Shown here piece by piece: positions 1-9,725 of a DNA stretch of 64,000 nt; positions within the stretch are counted from its first letter, which is position 1, and each line of letters starts with the position of its first letter. A program made the position numbers and the translations under genes. A model generated the notes under the pieces. The model was not told the DNA's origin. It ran no database searches and was given only the letters and a program-made list of their open reading frames with translations. Origin of the DNA: Burkholderia pseudomultivorans (GTDB lineage: Bacteria; Pseudomonadota; Gammaproteobacteria; Burkholderiales; Burkholderiaceae). The DNA lies in contig NZ_CP013378.1 in the NCBI RefSeq assembly GCF_001718415.1, positions 1,984,001 to 2,048,000 of the forward strand, in the 5' to 3' direction.

Positions 1-241
1 TCGCGCGTTGCGCTCTCCGTGCCAGGCGTGAATCGGTTTTAACAATTGGCAGGTGAACCGTGCTCAGCGCGAATCGCATTAGAACACAGGAAATTAGAAA
101 GCAGCGTCGGTTTGTAGGGAGGAGAAATGCGTCGGCGTGTATTCGCGCGCCGATTCGTCTTGCGGCGCGTTAAAGCTGCTAACATGCGCGAAACGTGTTC
201 CGGCCGGGACGAGATACCGACAAAAAAGAGAGGGCAAAGCA

Positions 242-685
242 ATGAATCAAACCACCATCCAGCAACCGTCGTTCGCTTTCGTCGCCGCATCGTGGGCCGC
301 GTTGATCGCCGGTTTTGCCGCATTCCTGATCGGCCTCTGGAATGCCGGCATGCAGCTCAACGAGAAGGGCTACTACTTCACCGTGCTGGCGTTCGGGCTG
401 TATGCGGCGATCTCGCTGCAGAAGAGCGTGCGCGACCGCGCGGAAGGCATTCCCGTCACGGGCATCTACTACGGACTGAGCTGGGTCGCGCTGCTGCTGG
501 CGATCGCGCTGCTGGTCGTCGGCCTGTTCAATGCGACGCTGCAGCTCAGCGAGAAGGGTTTCTATGCGATGTCGTTCGTGCTCGCGCTGTTCGGTGCCGT
601 GACCGTACAGAAGAACACGCGTGACCTGCAAGGCGCGAAGCCGCGCGCGATCGATATCGATTCCGTGCCGCCCGTTCAGGAGTGA
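242..685 (+). CDS. YiaA/YiaB-family inner membrane protein
   Basis: A 147-residue membrane protein with four hydrophobic segments. It is an internal duplication: each half has a helix pair with a 'LNEKGYY' or 'LSEKGFY' turn and ends in 'LQKSVRD' or 'VQKNTRD', the pattern of the YiaAB repeat. The ATG at 242 was chosen over an upstream in-frame codon because an AGAGAGG-like ribosome site lies just before it and the helix starts soon after. Its function in the cell is not established. It stands alone, convergent with tRNA-Lys and the tol-pal operon. Confidence 0.8.
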   Translation: MNQTTIQQPSFAFVAASWAALIAGFAAFLIGLWNAGMQLNEKGYYFTVLAFGLYAAISLQKSVRDRAEGIPVTGIYYGLSWVALLLAIALLVVGLFNATLQLSEKGFYAMSFVLALFGAVTVQKNTRDLQGAKPRAIDIDSVPPVQE

Positions 686-832
686 CGGCACGCCGCGGGC
701 GCGGACGAGGTCGCCCGTTTCGCGACGACGGGGCGCGGGGAAGGGGCGATGCACTCCATCGTCGCGGTGTCTCGACCGCTACTGACGTGCATGGATCGCC
801 GCGCAGTCGCAATGCGGTTTGCGCGCGGCAAA

Positions 833-864
833 TAAAAAGGGCCCGGCATCGCTGCCAGGCCCTT
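833..864 (-). terminator. Rho-independent terminator after tRNA-Lys
   Basis: On the minus strand a 12-bp stem (AAGGGCCTGGCA with TGCCGGGCCCTT, one G-T type mismatch) around a GCGA loop is followed by a run of T. It sits directly downstream of the tRNA-Lys 3' end and so closes the tol-pal/tRNA-Lys transcription unit. Confidence 0.85.
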
Positions 865-871
865 GAATCTT

Positions 872-947
872 TGGTAGGCCGTACAGGACTTGAACCTGTG
901 ACCAACGGATTAAAAGTCCGCTGCTCTACCAACTGAGCTAACGACCC
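872..947 (-). tRNA. tRNA-Lys (anticodon TTT)
   Basis: A 76-nt cloverleaf read on the minus strand. It starts GGGTCGTTAGCTCAG, has the anticodon loop CTTTTAA giving anticodon TTT, a T-arm with GGTTCAAGTCC, and an encoded CCA end. It lies right after cpoB, the same synteny as in enterobacteria, where tRNA-Lys genes follow tol-pal. Confidence 0.97.
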
Positions 948-1004
948 AAAGAGCAAAAGATTATAGCGACGGATTGCTTGGCTGTCAACAACCCGTCACG
1001 ACAA

Positions 1005-1754
1005 TTACTTGATGGTCTCGAGCTTGCCCTGCGCCGTCTGCGCCGCATTCGATCCCGCGTACTGGGAAACGACCTGCTCGAACGTCTTCTTCGCGGCCGC
1101 TTTCTGGCCTTGTTCGAGCTGGTTCGTGCCGATCGCCACGAGCGCGTCGGCCGCACGCGGATGCTGCGGATACTTGCTGACGATCGCCTGCCACGTCGCC
1201 GTCGAGCCGCGGTAGTCGCGCAGCGCGTATTGCGCATTGCCGAGCCAGTACTGCGCGGTCGGCTGGTACGGGCTCTGCGGATACTTCGCGATGAAACTGC
1301 GGAAAGATGCCGCAGCCGCCTTGAAGTTGCCGTTGCGGAACTGCTGCTGTGCCGCGCTGAGCGCATCCGTTTCACCCGGCTGCACGGTACCTTCGACGCC
1401 GTCGATCGTCGCCTGCTGCGGCTCGAACTTCTTGAGCCGCGTGTCGAGATCCTGGTAGTACTCCTTCTGCTGCCGCTCGAGCGTCGTCAGCCGGTTCGTC
1501 AGGTCCTCGTTCTCGCCGCGCAGCGTCGCGACCTGCTGGTTCAGCTGGTCGAGGCGGGCGGATTGATCGAGGATCGTACGCTGGGCGGCCGACAACTGGC
1601 TGGACAGGTTGTCGCTCTTGCTGCGCAGATCGAGCACGGCGCGGCGCGCCTCGTTGTCGTCGAACATGCCGGCGTGCGCCGGCGCGGCCGACCACGCCGC
1701 GCCGACGACGCAGAACGCTGCGGTTACGCGCAGCCAGGATACACGGTGCGTCAT
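1005..1754 (-). CDS. cpoB: Tol-Pal system protein CpoB (YbgF)
   Basis: Periplasmic protein of 249 residues that in E. coli coordinates Tol-Pal with the PBP1b/LpoB peptidoglycan synthase during constriction. It has a signal peptide ending near 'APAHA', then a coiled coil (about residues 35-110, rich in Q/L heptads, the trimerisation domain), then TPR repeats ('FRNGNFKAAAASFRSFIAKYPQS', 'YRGSTATWQAIVSKYPQHP', 'QKAAAKKTFEQVVSQYAGS' elements) at about 135-245. It is last in the tol-pal operon, 19 bp after pal and just ahead of tRNA-Lys. Confidence 0.95.
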   Translation of the reverse strand: MTHRVSWLRVTAAFCVVGAAWSAAPAHAGMFDDNEARRAVLDLRSKSDNLSSQLSAAQRTILDQSARLDQLNQQVATLRGENEDLTNRLTTLERQQKEYYQDLDTRLKKFEPQQATIDGVEGTVQPGETDALSAAQQQFRNGNFKAAAASFRSFIAKYPQSPYQPTAQYWLGNAQYALRDYRGSTATWQAIVSKYPQHPRAADALVAIGTNQLEQGQKAAAKKTFEQVVSQYAGSNAAQTAQGKLETIK

Positions 1755-1773
1755 ACGGCGATTCTTCCGTTAC

Positions 1774-2286
1774 TTACTGTTGATAGACGAGATCGGCGCG
1801 GCGGTTCTGCGCCCACGACGCTTCGTCGTGACCCGTTGCCTGCGGCTTTTCCTTGCCGAGGCTCACCGCTTCCATCTGCGAATCGTTCACGCCGAGCAGC
1901 GACATCGCGCGACGGACCGCTTCCGCACGCTTCTGGCCCAGCGCGAGGTTGTACTCGCTCGTGCCGCGTTCGTCGGTGTTGCCCTGGATCAGCACATGGC
2001 GCTGCGGGTGGCTCTTCAGGTACTGCGCGTGTTGCTGCAGCAGCGGCTGGTACTCGTCCTTCACCGAATAGCTGTCGAAGTCGAAGTAGATGCTGCGCTT
2101 CGCGAGCGGGCTGTTCGGATCGTTCAGCGGATCGACGTTCACTTGCGCGACATTGTCGGCGCTCGGCTGCGTGCTGACCGCACCTGCGTTGTTGGCCTTG
2201 TCGTCGAGCTTCACACCCGACTTACACGCGGCGAGCGCGCTGATCATCATCACGGCCAGGGCCAGACGAGCTTTGTTCGACATCAT
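1774..2286 (-). CDS. pal: Peptidoglycan-associated lipoprotein Pal
   Basis: Outer-membrane lipoprotein of 170 residues that binds peptidoglycan through an OmpA-like domain. The signal ends in the lipobox 'LAAC', with lipidation expected at that Cys. The OmpA-like domain shows 'YFDFDSYSV', 'GNTDERGTSEYNLALGQ' and 'RRADLVY'. The frame is open further upstream, but the ATG at 2286 is preceded at proper spacing by AAGGAGAGT and starts a normal lipoprotein signal. The next codon is also ATG. It lies 17 bp after tolB. Confidence 0.96.
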   Translation of the reverse strand: MMSNKARLALAVMMISALAACKSGVKLDDKANNAGAVSTQPSADNVAQVNVDPLNDPNSPLAKRSIYFDFDSYSVKDEYQPLLQQHAQYLKSHPQRHVLIQGNTDERGTSEYNLALGQKRAEAVRRAMSLLGVNDSQMEAVSLGKEKPQATGHDEASWAQNRRADLVYQQ

Positions 2287-2303
2287 GGTTACTCTCCTTG
2301 TGG

Positions 2304-3599
2304 TCATTGCATGAAGGGCCCCCACGACGGCTCACGAACCGAGCCGCCCTGGACGGACAGGATTTGCGGCGGCGCGCTGCCGTCGGAGGGCACTGCTGCC
2401 AGAACGTTGCGACCACCCGACTGGGTAGCGTACAGAATGTACTGGCCATTTGCCGCGAAGCTCGGCGATTCGTCGCGATTGGTATTCGTGATGGCGTTCG
2501 CCGCGCCGGTTTGCAAATCCTGAACGTACAGCTTGAAGCCCCCGCCCGTGCGGGAGATGTAAGCGAGCAGCTTGCCGTCCGGGCTCACGCGCGGGCTCGT
2601 GTTGTAGCTGCCGGTGAATGTCACGCGTTGCGCCGCGCCTGCGCTTTCGCCCTGCGCGGGCATCCGGTAGATCTGCGGCGCGCCGCCGCGATCGCTCGTG
2701 AAGTAGATCCAGCGGCCGTCCGGCGAGTAGTACGGCTCGGTGTCGATCGAGCTGCTCTGCGTCAGGCGGCGCAGGCCGCCGCCCGTCGAATTGACCGTGT
2801 AGATCTGCGTGTTGCCCGTCAGCGACAGCGCGACCGCGAGCGTGTTGCCGTCCGGCGACCATGCCGGCGCGCTGTTGTTGCCCTTCTGGTCGGACACGAT
2901 GTAGCGGTGGCCCGTCGGCAGGTCGTGGATGTAGACGATCGGCTTCTTGCGCTCGAACGATACATACGCGACCTTCGTGCCGCTCGGCGACCACGACGGC
3001 GAGATGATCGGCTCGGTGCTCGACAGTGCGATGCGCGCGTTCTGGCCGTCCGAGTCGGAAATCTGCAGCTGGTAGCGGTTGCCGCTCTTGATCACGTACG
3101 ACAGGCGCGTCGCGAACACGCCGCGCACGCCGAGCAGCTTCTGGTAGATGTAGTCGGCGATCTTGTGGCCGGCCGTGCGCAGCGTGCTGTCGTTAGCCGT
3201 CAGCGACAGGCCGCCGAGGCTCTGCTGCTTCACGGTGTCGTACAGGATGAAGTTGACCTTGTACTGGCCGTTCCCCTCACGGTTCACGCTGCCCGCGACG
3301 AACGCGTTCGCGCCCTTGGCCTTCCACGCGCCGAGGTCGACCGAGGCGGTTTCGGGCACGGGCGTGCTGCCCGCGTCGATGTTGGTGAATTTGCCGCTGC
3401 GAGCCAGATCGGCGCGGACGATCGACGTGACCTGCTGCGGCAGGCCCGCCTCGTTCGCGAAGTTCGCGGTGGCAATGGGGAACTGGGTCGAACCGACGCC
3501 GGTGATCAGCACGTTGACCTGGGCGTTAGCGGCGCTGCCCGCCGCAATCAGGCAGGAGGCCACGAGTGCCCTGAAACCTAGCTTCGTCATCAAACTCAT
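2304..3599 (-). CDS. tolB: Tol-Pal translocation protein TolB
   Basis: Periplasmic beta-propeller protein of 431 residues that bridges TolA and Pal. The signal peptide ends 'AANA|QVNV'. The N-terminal anticodon-binding-like domain spans about residues 27-170. The six-bladed propeller follows, with repeated '[13 protein letters not shown]', '[13 protein letters not shown]', '[13 protein letters not shown]' and '[13 protein letters not shown]' strands. The frame runs 70 codons further upstream, but only the ATG at 3599 gives a signal peptide at the N-terminus. It is separated from tolA by about 120 bp that may carry an internal promoter. Confidence 0.97.
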   Translation of the reverse strand: MSLMTKLGFRALVASCLIAAGSAANAQVNVLITGVGSTQFPIATANFANEAGLPQQVTSIVRADLARSGKFTNIDAGSTPVPETASVDLGAWKAKGANAFVAGSVNREGNGQYKVNFILYDTVKQQSLGGLSLTANDSTLRTAGHKIADYIYQKLLGVRGVFATRLSYVIKSGNRYQLQISDSDGQNARIALSSTEPIISPSWSPSGTKVAYVSFERKKPIVYIHDLPTGHRYIVSDQKGNNSAPAWSPDGNTLAVALSLTGNTQIYTVNSTGGGLRRLTQSSSIDTEPYYSPDGRWIYFTSDRGGAPQIYRMPAQGESAGAAQRVTFTGSYNTSPRVSPDGKLLAYISRTGGGFKLYVQDLQTGAANAITNTNRDESPSFAANGQYILYATQSGGRNVLAAVPSDGSAPPQILSVQGGSVREPSWGPFMQ

Positions 3600-3720
3600 G
3601 CTTCTTGCTTCCCGTATGACATGGATCGCTGCGCAACCGCAGAGACAGTAAAAATACCCGATTCGTTCCCGAATGCGTTCCTGTCGGACAGCGACGGCCG
3701 GAGTGTAAGCGCATTTCCGT

Positions 3721-4791
3721 TCACTCCGCCGCCTTGAAGGTAATCGTAATGTCCGGTGGGGTACGACCGTTAGAATCGGGCGGCAACGGGACCGAGGCCT
3801 GGATCGCATTGACCACGGCTTGATCCCACCCCGAATTTCCGCTCGAACGGCGGATCGACACGCTCAGCACGTCGCCCGACGGCGTGCAGCGGATCGCGAC
3901 GACGGTCGTCAGGCCGGCGCGCTCCCCACCCCACACGATATTCGGCTTCACGCGACGGCGCACCTTGTCCGGATAGCCGGGCGAGGCGGCATTGCCGCCG
4001 GCGCCCGAGCCCGTGCCGCTTCGCGCGAGACCCTCGCCGCCGCCTTCGCCGGCGCCGGCCAGACCCTGCATCTGCGCGAGACGCGCATTGCGTTCGCGGT
4101 CGAGCTTCGCCTTCGCCGCCGCGTCGGCCTTCGCGCGGGCGCTCGCTTCGGCCTTCGCCTTGGCCGCGGCTTCCGCCTTGGCTTTCGCGGCCGCGTCGGC
4201 CTTGGCCTTCGCTGCCTGCTGTGCTTCGAGCTGGGCCTGCTTCTGCTGCTGGAGTTTCTGTTGTTCGAGCTTCTGCTGTTCGAGTTTCTGCTGCTCGGCC
4301 AGCTGTTGCTGCTTGAGCTTCTCGGCCTGCTTCTGCTTTTCGCGCTCGGCCGCCTTCTGCGCGGCGAGCGCGGCGGCCTGCTGGGCCGCGAGTTGCGCGC
4401 GGCGGGCTTCTTCCTGCTGCTCGGCCTTCAGTTGCTGCGCGCGACGCTGCTGCTCGAGCAGCGCTTCGCGCGCGGCCGCTTCCTGCTGCCGCTTCTTCTG
4501 CTGCAGCGCGATGTCGGCCTGCTCGTCCCGGACCGGGGGAGCGGGGGGCGCGACCCGGGCGGGCGGTGTCGGCGTGACGACCGGCCGCGGCGCGGCGACG
4601 TCGGGCACCTCGGTCCACAGCTCGGCTTCGGCGCCGGCCGGCGTGCTGTTCTGCCATTGCACGCCGTGATAGAGGAACAGCGCGAGCAGCACGTGCATCA
4701 GCGCGGCGAGCGCGAACGCGCGCCAGGTGCCGCGCTCGCGCGGGGGCTGAGGCGGGTAGGCGTTGCTGCGCGTGGATTGCTGCCGGTTCAT
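3721..4791 (-). CDS. tolA: Cell envelope integrity protein TolA
   Basis: Inner-membrane-anchored periplasm-spanning protein of 356 residues driven by TolQR. There is one N-terminal membrane helix (about residues 25-45, '[20 protein letters not shown]'), then a long Ala/Lys/Gln/Glu-rich helical domain (about 90-235) with '[15 protein letters not shown]'-like repeats, then a TonB-like C-terminal domain ('[20 protein letters not shown]' to the end) that contacts TolB and Pal. Its ATG overlaps the tolR stop by four bases, so the two are translationally coupled. Confidence 0.96.
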   Translation of the reverse strand: MNRQQSTRSNAYPPQPPRERGTWRAFALAALMHVLLALFLYHGVQWQNSTPAGAEAELWTEVPDVAAPRPVVTPTPPARVAPPAPPVRDEQADIALQQKKRQQEAAAREALLEQQRRAQQLKAEQQEEARRAQLAAQQAAALAAQKAAEREKQKQAEKLKQQQLAEQQKLEQQKLEQQKLQQQKQAQLEAQQAAKAKADAAAKAKAEAAAKAKAEASARAKADAAAKAKLDRERNARLAQMQGLAGAGEGGGEGLARSGTGSGAGGNAASPGYPDKVRRRVKPNIVWGGERAGLTTVVAIRCTPSGDVLSVSIRRSSGNSGWDQAVVNAIQASVPLPPDSNGRTPPDITITFKAAE

Positions 4792-5237
4792 TGCGATTTG
4801 ACGAGGAGGCCGACGCGCTTGACGCCGCGCGCCTTCAGATCCGACATCACGGTCATGACTGCATCGTACTGCACGGTCTTGTCGGCTGCGATCACGACCG
4901 GCTGGTCAGGGTGATCGGCCTGGCGGGCCGAGATGAAGCTGTCGAGCTCGGCCTTGGTCATCGTGTCTTCCTGCGTCGCGCCGGAGTCGCCCTTGTACTT
5001 GACGCTCATCGTGCGGTCGGCCTTGATGTTGACGACGACGGGCGGCGTCTGCTCCTGCGGCGCGGCGTTGCCGACGGTCGGCAGGTTGATGATCGACGGC
5101 GCGACGAGCGGTGCCGTGACCATGAAGATCACGAGCAGCACCAGCATCACGTCGATGTACGGCACGACGTTGATGTCGGCCATCGCGCGGCGCGAGCGGC
5201 CGCCGCGCATGCTGGATCGAATGGGAGTGCCTGCCAT
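4788..5237 (-). CDS. tolR: Tol-Pal proton channel subunit TolR
   Basis: ExbD/TolR family protein of 149 residues. It has a cytoplasmic basic N-terminus, a single membrane helix 'YIDVMLVLLVIFMVTAPLV' carrying the essential proton-conducting Asp, and a periplasmic domain ending 'GVKRVGLLVKS'. With TolQ it forms the motor that energises TolA. Ten bases separate it from tolQ and it overlaps tolA by ATGA. Confidence 0.96.
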   Translation of the reverse strand: MAGTPIRSSMRGGRSRRAMADINVVPYIDVMLVLLVIFMVTAPLVAPSIINLPTVGNAAPQEQTPPVVVNIKADRTMSVKYKGDSGATQEDTMTKAELDSFISARQADHPDQPVVIAADKTVQYDAVMTVMSDLKARGVKRVGLLVKSQ

Positions 5238-5247
5238 GACGCGCTCC

Positions 5248-5925
5248 TTACTGGGCCTGACGCTGCAGGATGTTCGAGAACTCCTCGATGAAGGTCTCGA
5301 AGCGGATCGCGAGGCGATCGATGTCGTGTGCGTAGCGGTTGTATGCGACCACCGCCGGAATCGCGGCGAACAGGCCGATCGCGGTGGCGACCAGCGCTTC
5401 GGCGATGCCCGGCGCGACGTTCGCGAGCGTGGCCTGCTGCACGTTCGCGAGGCCGCGGAACGAGTTCATGATCCCCCACACGGTGCCGAACAGACCGATG
5501 TACGGGCTGACCGAACCGACCGACGCGAGGAACGCGAGGTTCGCCTCGAGCACGTCCATCTCGCGCTGGAACGACGCGCGCATCGCGCGGCGTGCGCCAT
5601 CGAGCACGAGGCCCGGGTCGCTGAGGCGCTTTTCTTTCGCCTTCAGGAATTCGCGCATCCCCGATTCGAAGATCCGTTCGAGCGCGCCGATCGTGTGGCG
5701 GTTGTTGGCCGCGCTCTGGTACAGCGCCTGCAGGTCGCCGCCCGACCAGAAGTCCTTCTCGAAGCGTTCGGTCTGGGCGCGTGCGCGGCGGATCGCAAAC
5801 CACTTGCGGAAGATGAAGGTCCACGACATCAGCGACAGCAGCAGCAGCAGCCCCATCACGGCCTGGGCCAGCACGCTCGCGTTGAGGACGAGGGAAATGA
5901 TCGACAGGTCTTGAGAAGTGTTCAT
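5248..5925 (-). CDS. tolQ: Tol-Pal proton channel subunit TolQ
   Basis: MotA/TolQ/ExbB family protein of 225 residues with three membrane helices: one near the N-terminus (about 18-38, 'AVMGLLLLLSLMSWTFIF') and two in the second half, including 'YIGLFGTVWGIMNSF' and 'ATAIGLFAAIPAVVAYN'. The cytoplasmic loop between the first two is long, as is typical. It is the motor stator partner of TolR. It starts 166 bp after ybgC, so a separate promoter is possible there. Confidence 0.96.
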   Translation of the reverse strand: MNTSQDLSIISLVLNASVLAQAVMGLLLLLSLMSWTFIFRKWFAIRRARAQTERFEKDFWSGGDLQALYQSAANNRHTIGALERIFESGMREFLKAKEKRLSDPGLVLDGARRAMRASFQREMDVLEANLAFLASVGSVSPYIGLFGTVWGIMNSFRGLANVQQATLANVAPGIAEALVATAIGLFAAIPAVVAYNRYAHDIDRLAIRFETFIEEFSNILQRQAQ

Positions 5926-6091
5926 AGAGGTTTGAGTAACGTCCCTTCGGGGTGCCCGCGGGCGCCCGGTATGCGTGCGGTGTAACGCGTCGGCCGACGG
6001 GCCGGCCGGGATGCGCCTGCCGCGCCTGACATCGAGCCTTGCTTAGTATCGATTCAGGAAGGCAAGTTCATAGGCTCAGTCTAAACGGGGC

Positions 6092-6568
6092 TCATGCGAG
6101 CTTCGTTGACAATGCAGTGGGCCCGGCGTCGAGGACGGGCCCGCGGTGCAGTGCGTCGAGTACGGCCGGCGGGATCGCCGCGGGCCGGATGCCGGTCCGG
6201 TCGACGCAGCCGATACGGATCTGTCCGGCGACGAGCAGCGTGTCGCCACGCCAGGCTTCCTGGGTGAATTCCACCGACGCGCGGCCGATGCGTCCGGGCC
6301 GGCTCGTGATCGTCAGCATGTCGTCGAGTCGCGCCGGTGCGCGGTAGTCGAGCGACGTGCTGCGGACGATGAACAGCGCGCCCGTGTCGTCGGCGAGCCG
6401 ACGCTGGTCGATGCCGCACGCGCGCAGCCACTCGGTGCGGGCACGCTCGAAGAACTTCAGGTAGTTGGCATAGAAGACGATGCCGCCTGCGTCGGTATCC
6501 TCGTAGTACACGCGAACCGGCCAGATAAAGCCGGCGGGCGTTTCCGGGGAGCGGGTAGGCTGAGTCAT
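6092..6568 (-). CDS. ybgC: Tol-Pal-associated acyl-CoA thioesterase YbgC
   Basis: Hot-dog-fold thioesterase of 158 residues. It shows the family signature 'YYEDTDAGGIVFYANYLKFFERARTEWLR', whose first Asp is the catalytic residue in 4-hydroxybenzoyl-CoA thioesterase relatives. It is the first gene of the tol-pal group, as in most proteobacteria. Two start codons three codons apart (6577 and 6568) are both possible; the downstream one is used here. The longer upstream open frame has no family similarity. Confidence 0.93.
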   Translation of the reverse strand: MTQPTRSPETPAGFIWPVRVYYEDTDAGGIVFYANYLKFFERARTEWLRACGIDQRRLADDTGALFIVRSTSLDYRAPARLDDMLTITSRPGRIGRASVEFTQEAWRGDTLLVAGQIRIGCVDRTGIRPAAIPPAVLDALHRGPVLDAGPTALSTKLA

Positions 6569-6675
6569 GGCGCGCATTCTACCGGAACCGGATGACCCGA
6601 TTCGTAACCGATTCGTAACGGAATGTAGTATCCGGTAGCACTTCGCGGGCCGGCCTGTGGCCGGCCCGCGGGCGT

Positions 6676-7422
6676 TCAGCCTCGGTGGACGGTCGGGCCG
6701 CCGGGTGCCTGCGCGATCGGCATCAGCTCGATCGTGTTGATGTTGACGTGCGCCGGACGCGTCGCGATCCAGTAGATCGTGTCGGCGATGTCCTCGGGCA
6801 TCAGCGGATGCACGTTCGTGTAGACGCTGGCCGCCTTCGCATCGTCGCCGCGATAGCGGACGTTCGAGAATTCGGTGCCGCCGCACAGGCCCGGCTCGAT
6901 GTCGGTGACGCGCAGCGGCGTGCCGAGCAGGTCGGCGCGCAGGTTCAGGCTGAATTGCCTGACGAAAGCCTTGGTCGCGCCGTAGACGTTCCCGCCCGCG
7001 TACGGGTACGACCCCGCCACCGAACCGAGATTGAAGATGTGGCCGCGGCCGCGCTCGACCATGCCGGGCAGCAGCGCATGCGTGACCGTGACGAGGCCCG
7101 CGCAGTTCGTGTCGATCATCGTGCGCCATTCGTCGAGGCTGGCCTTGTGCGCCGGCTCGACGCCGAGCGCGAGACCGGCGTTGTTGACGAGCACGTCGAG
7201 CGCCGCGAATTCGGCGGGGAGGGCGGCCGGCACGGCTTCCACGGCGGCGCGGTCGCGCACGTCGAGTTCGAACGGCAGCAGTGCGTCGCCGAGTTCGGCG
7301 GCGAGCGCGTCGAGGCGGTCCTTGCGGCGGGCGGTGGCGACCACGCGGTGGCCGCCTTTGACGAAAGCCCGGGCGATGGCGGCGCCGAAGCCGGCGGACG
7401 CGCCTGTGACGAACACGATCAT
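6676..7422 (-). CDS. ydfG: NADP-dependent 3-hydroxy acid / malonic semialdehyde reductase, YdfG type
   Basis: Classical short-chain dehydrogenase of 248 residues. It has the nucleotide motif 'TGASAGFG' (residues 6-13), 'NNAG' (about 83), catalytic Ser, and 'YGATK' with Tyr and Lys. It is close along its whole length to E. coli YdfG, sharing 'YAGGNVYGATKAFVRQFSLN' and 'DIEPGL.GGTEFSNVR'. YdfG reduces malonic semialdehyde and oxidises L-serine and related 3-hydroxy acids, which fits a place beside glyA. The ATG at 7422 was chosen because the Rossmann strand begins at once after it. Confidence 0.9.
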   Translation of the reverse strand: MIVFVTGASAGFGAAIARAFVKGGHRVVATARRKDRLDALAAELGDALLPFELDVRDRAAVEAVPAALPAEFAALDVLVNNAGLALGVEPAHKASLDEWRTMIDTNCAGLVTVTHALLPGMVERGRGHIFNLGSVAGSYPYAGGNVYGATKAFVRQFSLNLRADLLGTPLRVTDIEPGLCGGTEFSNVRYRGDDAKAASVYTNVHPLMPEDIADTIYWIATRPAHVNINTIELMPIAQAPGGPTVHRG

Positions 7423-7605
7423 GGGTGCTCCTGGTCGGTAATGAAATGGCGGGTAGTATCCCGCAAGCCTACTGAGATTGCCGCACCGCGGCAAGGCGCC
7501 GAAGCAATGCGGCGCGCGCATGTGCAATCTGGCCCTGATTGTGCCGGGGACGCCGGCGCGCGGTTGCCTATTCATGACGCATCCAATACACTAACGCGCT
7601 CATCA

Positions 7606-7700
7606 CCCCTGCGTGACTGGCGATAGAACCCTTCGGGTTCAAGGTGGAGCATCCCACCGTGAAGCGCAGGGCGCCGTTTTTGCCGTTCGCCTGGGCAGCC
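7606..7700 (+). ncRNA. ZTP/ZMP riboswitch (pfl motif) in the glyA leader
   Basis: The two conserved parts of the pfl-motif aptamer are both present: GCGTGACTGGCG at 7611-7622 and CGCCTGGGCA at 7688-7697. Between them lie a GAACCC-TTCG-GGGTTC hairpin (7626-7640), a GGTGG-AGCAT-CCACC-like hairpin (7643-7658) and a variable linker. ZTP riboswitches sense the purine intermediate ZMP/ZTP, which builds up when 10-formyl-tetrahydrofolate is short, and glyA is one of their usual targets. About 140 bases lie between the aptamer and the glyA start; the expression platform is not obvious. Confidence 0.92.
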
Positions 7701-7840
7701 GTTGTGCGCCGTCGCGTGCATCGCCGGTGGCTGTCCTGCCTCGCGTCACCCGGATTCTTCCGCCACGTCGAGCTGGTCCCGCCAGCAGCGCCCTGTACTC
7801 GGCCACCCCGGTCAACCTGTACACACTTAACGGAAACCGT

Positions 7841-9088
7841 ATGTTTGACAGAGCCCAAAGCACCATTGCGAACGTCGATCCCGAAGTCTTTGCCGCGATC
7901 GAACAGGAAAACCGCCGCCAGGAAGATCACATCGAGCTGATCGCGTCGGAAAACTACACGAGCCCGGCCGTGATGGCCGCCCAGGGCTCGCAACTCACGA
8001 ACAAGTACGCGGAAGGCTATCCGGGCAAGCGCTACTACGGCGGCTGCGAATACGTCGACGTCGTCGAGCAGCTCGCGATCGACCGCGTGAAGCAGCTGTT
8101 CGGCGCGGAAGCCGCGAACGTGCAGCCGAACTCCGGCTCGCAGGCGAACCAGGGCGTGTTCTTCGCGATGCTCAAGCCGGGCGACACGATCATGGGCATG
8201 AGCCTCGCGCACGGCGGTCACCTGACGCACGGCTCGCCGGTGAACATGTCGGGCAAGTGGTTCAACGTCGTCAGCTACGGGCTGAACGAGAACGAGGACA
8301 TCGACTACGACGCGGCCGAGAAGCTGGCCAACGAGCACAAGCCGAAGCTGATCGTCGCGGGCGCGTCGGCGTTCGCGCTGAAGATCGATTTCGAGCGTCT
8401 GGCGAAGATCGCGAAGTCGGTCGGCGCGTACCTGATGGTCGACATGGCGCACTACGCGGGCCTGATCGCCGCGGGCGTGTATCCGAACCCGGTGCCGCAC
8501 GCCGACTTCGTGACGACGACGACGCACAAGAGCCTGCGCGGCCCGCGCGGCGGCGTGATCCTGATGAAGGCCGAGTACGAGAAGCCGATCAACTCGGCGA
8601 TCTTCCCGGGCATCCAGGGCGGCCCGCTGATGCACGTGATCGCGGCGAAGGCGGTGGCGTTCAAGGAAGCGCTGTCGCCGGAGTTCAAGGCATACCAGCA
8701 GAAGGTGGTCGAGAACGCGCGCGTGCTGGCCGAGACGCTGGTCAAGCGCGGCTTGCGGATCGTGTCGGGGCGCACCGAAAGCCACGTGATGCTGGTGGAC
8801 CTGCGCGCAAAGAACATCACCGGCAAGGCGGCGGAAGCGGCACTGGGTGCGGCGCACATCACGGTGAACAAGAACGCGATCCCGAACGATCCGGAAAAGC
8901 CGTTCGTGACGAGCGGGATCCGTCTGGGTTCGCCGGCGATGACGACGCGCGGCTTCGGCCCGGCGGAAGCCGAGCAGGTGGGCAACCTGATCGCCGACGT
9001 GCTCGACAATCCGGAAGACGCCGCGACGATCGAGCGCGTGCGTGCGCAGGTCGCCGAGCTGACCAAGCGTTTCCCGGTCTATCGCTGA
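7841..9088 (+). CDS. glyA: Serine hydroxymethyltransferase
   Basis: PLP enzyme of 415 residues converting serine and tetrahydrofolate to glycine and methylene-tetrahydrofolate in the cytoplasm. It has '[14 protein letters not shown]', '[18 protein letters not shown]', and the PLP lysine in '[14 protein letters not shown]'. Length matches the family. An upstream extension of the frame lacks homology and covers the riboswitch. It is controlled, by inference, by the ZTP riboswitch in its leader. Only 6 bp separate it from nrdR, so both are likely on one transcript. Confidence 0.98.
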   Translation: MFDRAQSTIANVDPEVFAAIEQENRRQEDHIELIASENYTSPAVMAAQGSQLTNKYAEGYPGKRYYGGCEYVDVVEQLAIDRVKQLFGAEAANVQPNSGSQANQGVFFAMLKPGDTIMGMSLAHGGHLTHGSPVNMSGKWFNVVSYGLNENEDIDYDAAEKLANEHKPKLIVAGASAFALKIDFERLAKIAKSVGAYLMVDMAHYAGLIAAGVYPNPVPHADFVTTTTHKSLRGPRGGVILMKAEYEKPINSAIFPGIQGGPLMHVIAAKAVAFKEALSPEFKAYQQKVVENARVLAETLVKRGLRIVSGRTESHVMLVDLRAKNITGKAAEAALGAAHITVNKNAIPNDPEKPFVTSGIRLGSPAMTTRGFGPAEAEQVGNLIADVLDNPEDAATIERVRAQVAELTKRFPVYR

Positions 9089-9094
9089 TCGACG

Positions 9095-9574
9095 ATGCGC
9101 TGCCCGTTCTGCCGGCACGAAGACACGCAGGTCGTTGACTCCCGCGTGTCCGAGGATGGCGCCGCGATTCGCCGGCGCCGTCGCTGCTCGGCTTGCGACA
9201 AGCGCTTCACGACGTACGAGCGGGTCGAGTTGAACCTGCCGGCCGTCGTGAAGAAGGACGGCAGCCGCACCGAATTCGACCGTCGCAAGATCGTCGCCAG
9301 CATGCAACTCGCGCTGCGCAAGCGGCCGGTTGCTGCCGACGCGATCGACGCGGCGGTCGCCCGTATCGAATATCAACTGCTCGCGACCGGCGAGCGCGAA
9401 GTGCGTAGCGAGAAGCTCGGCGAACTCGTGATGAACGAGTTGCGCGGCCTCGATACGATCGCCTATGTCCGCTTCGCATCGGTGTATCGCCGGTTCGAGG
9501 ACGTCTCCGAATTTGCCGACGTGATCGAGGAATTCCGTCGCGCTTCACCCGCCAAGCCCCCGCGTAAGCGCTGA
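9095..9574 (+). CDS. nrdR: Transcriptional repressor NrdR
   Basis: Repressor of ribonucleotide reductase genes, 159 residues. The N-terminal zinc ribbon has '[17 protein letters not shown]' and '[16 protein letters not shown]', giving four Cys ligands. An ATP-cone domain (about residues 46-136) senses dATP/ATP. The start codon begins at the first residue of the zinc ribbon, as in all NrdR proteins. It sits downstream of glyA, a common arrangement that links one-carbon supply to deoxynucleotide synthesis. Confidence 0.97.
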   Translation: MRCPFCRHEDTQVVDSRVSEDGAAIRRRRRCSACDKRFTTYERVELNLPAVVKKDGSRTEFDRRKIVASMQLALRKRPVAADAIDAAVARIEYQLLATGEREVRSEKLGELVMNELRGLDTIAYVRFASVYRRFEDVSEFADVIEEFRRASPAKPPRKR

Positions 9575-9725
9575 CGCGCTGCGTTCGTTCATCGCCTGCT
9601 CCCGTGGTTCAGTTCGCGCCGATTGTGTCGGTCGCGAGCGTCTGTCGCCAGTCGGCCGTTCGGCATATAGGCATGCATGCGCTCGCGTCGTTACAGTCGC
9701 CGCATCACGTTCGCGGAGCACGGCA

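Noticed and set aside
2298..3581. Plus-strand open frame of 427 codons across tolB
   Set aside because: Antisense shadow of tolB, Arg/Val-rich and without domains.
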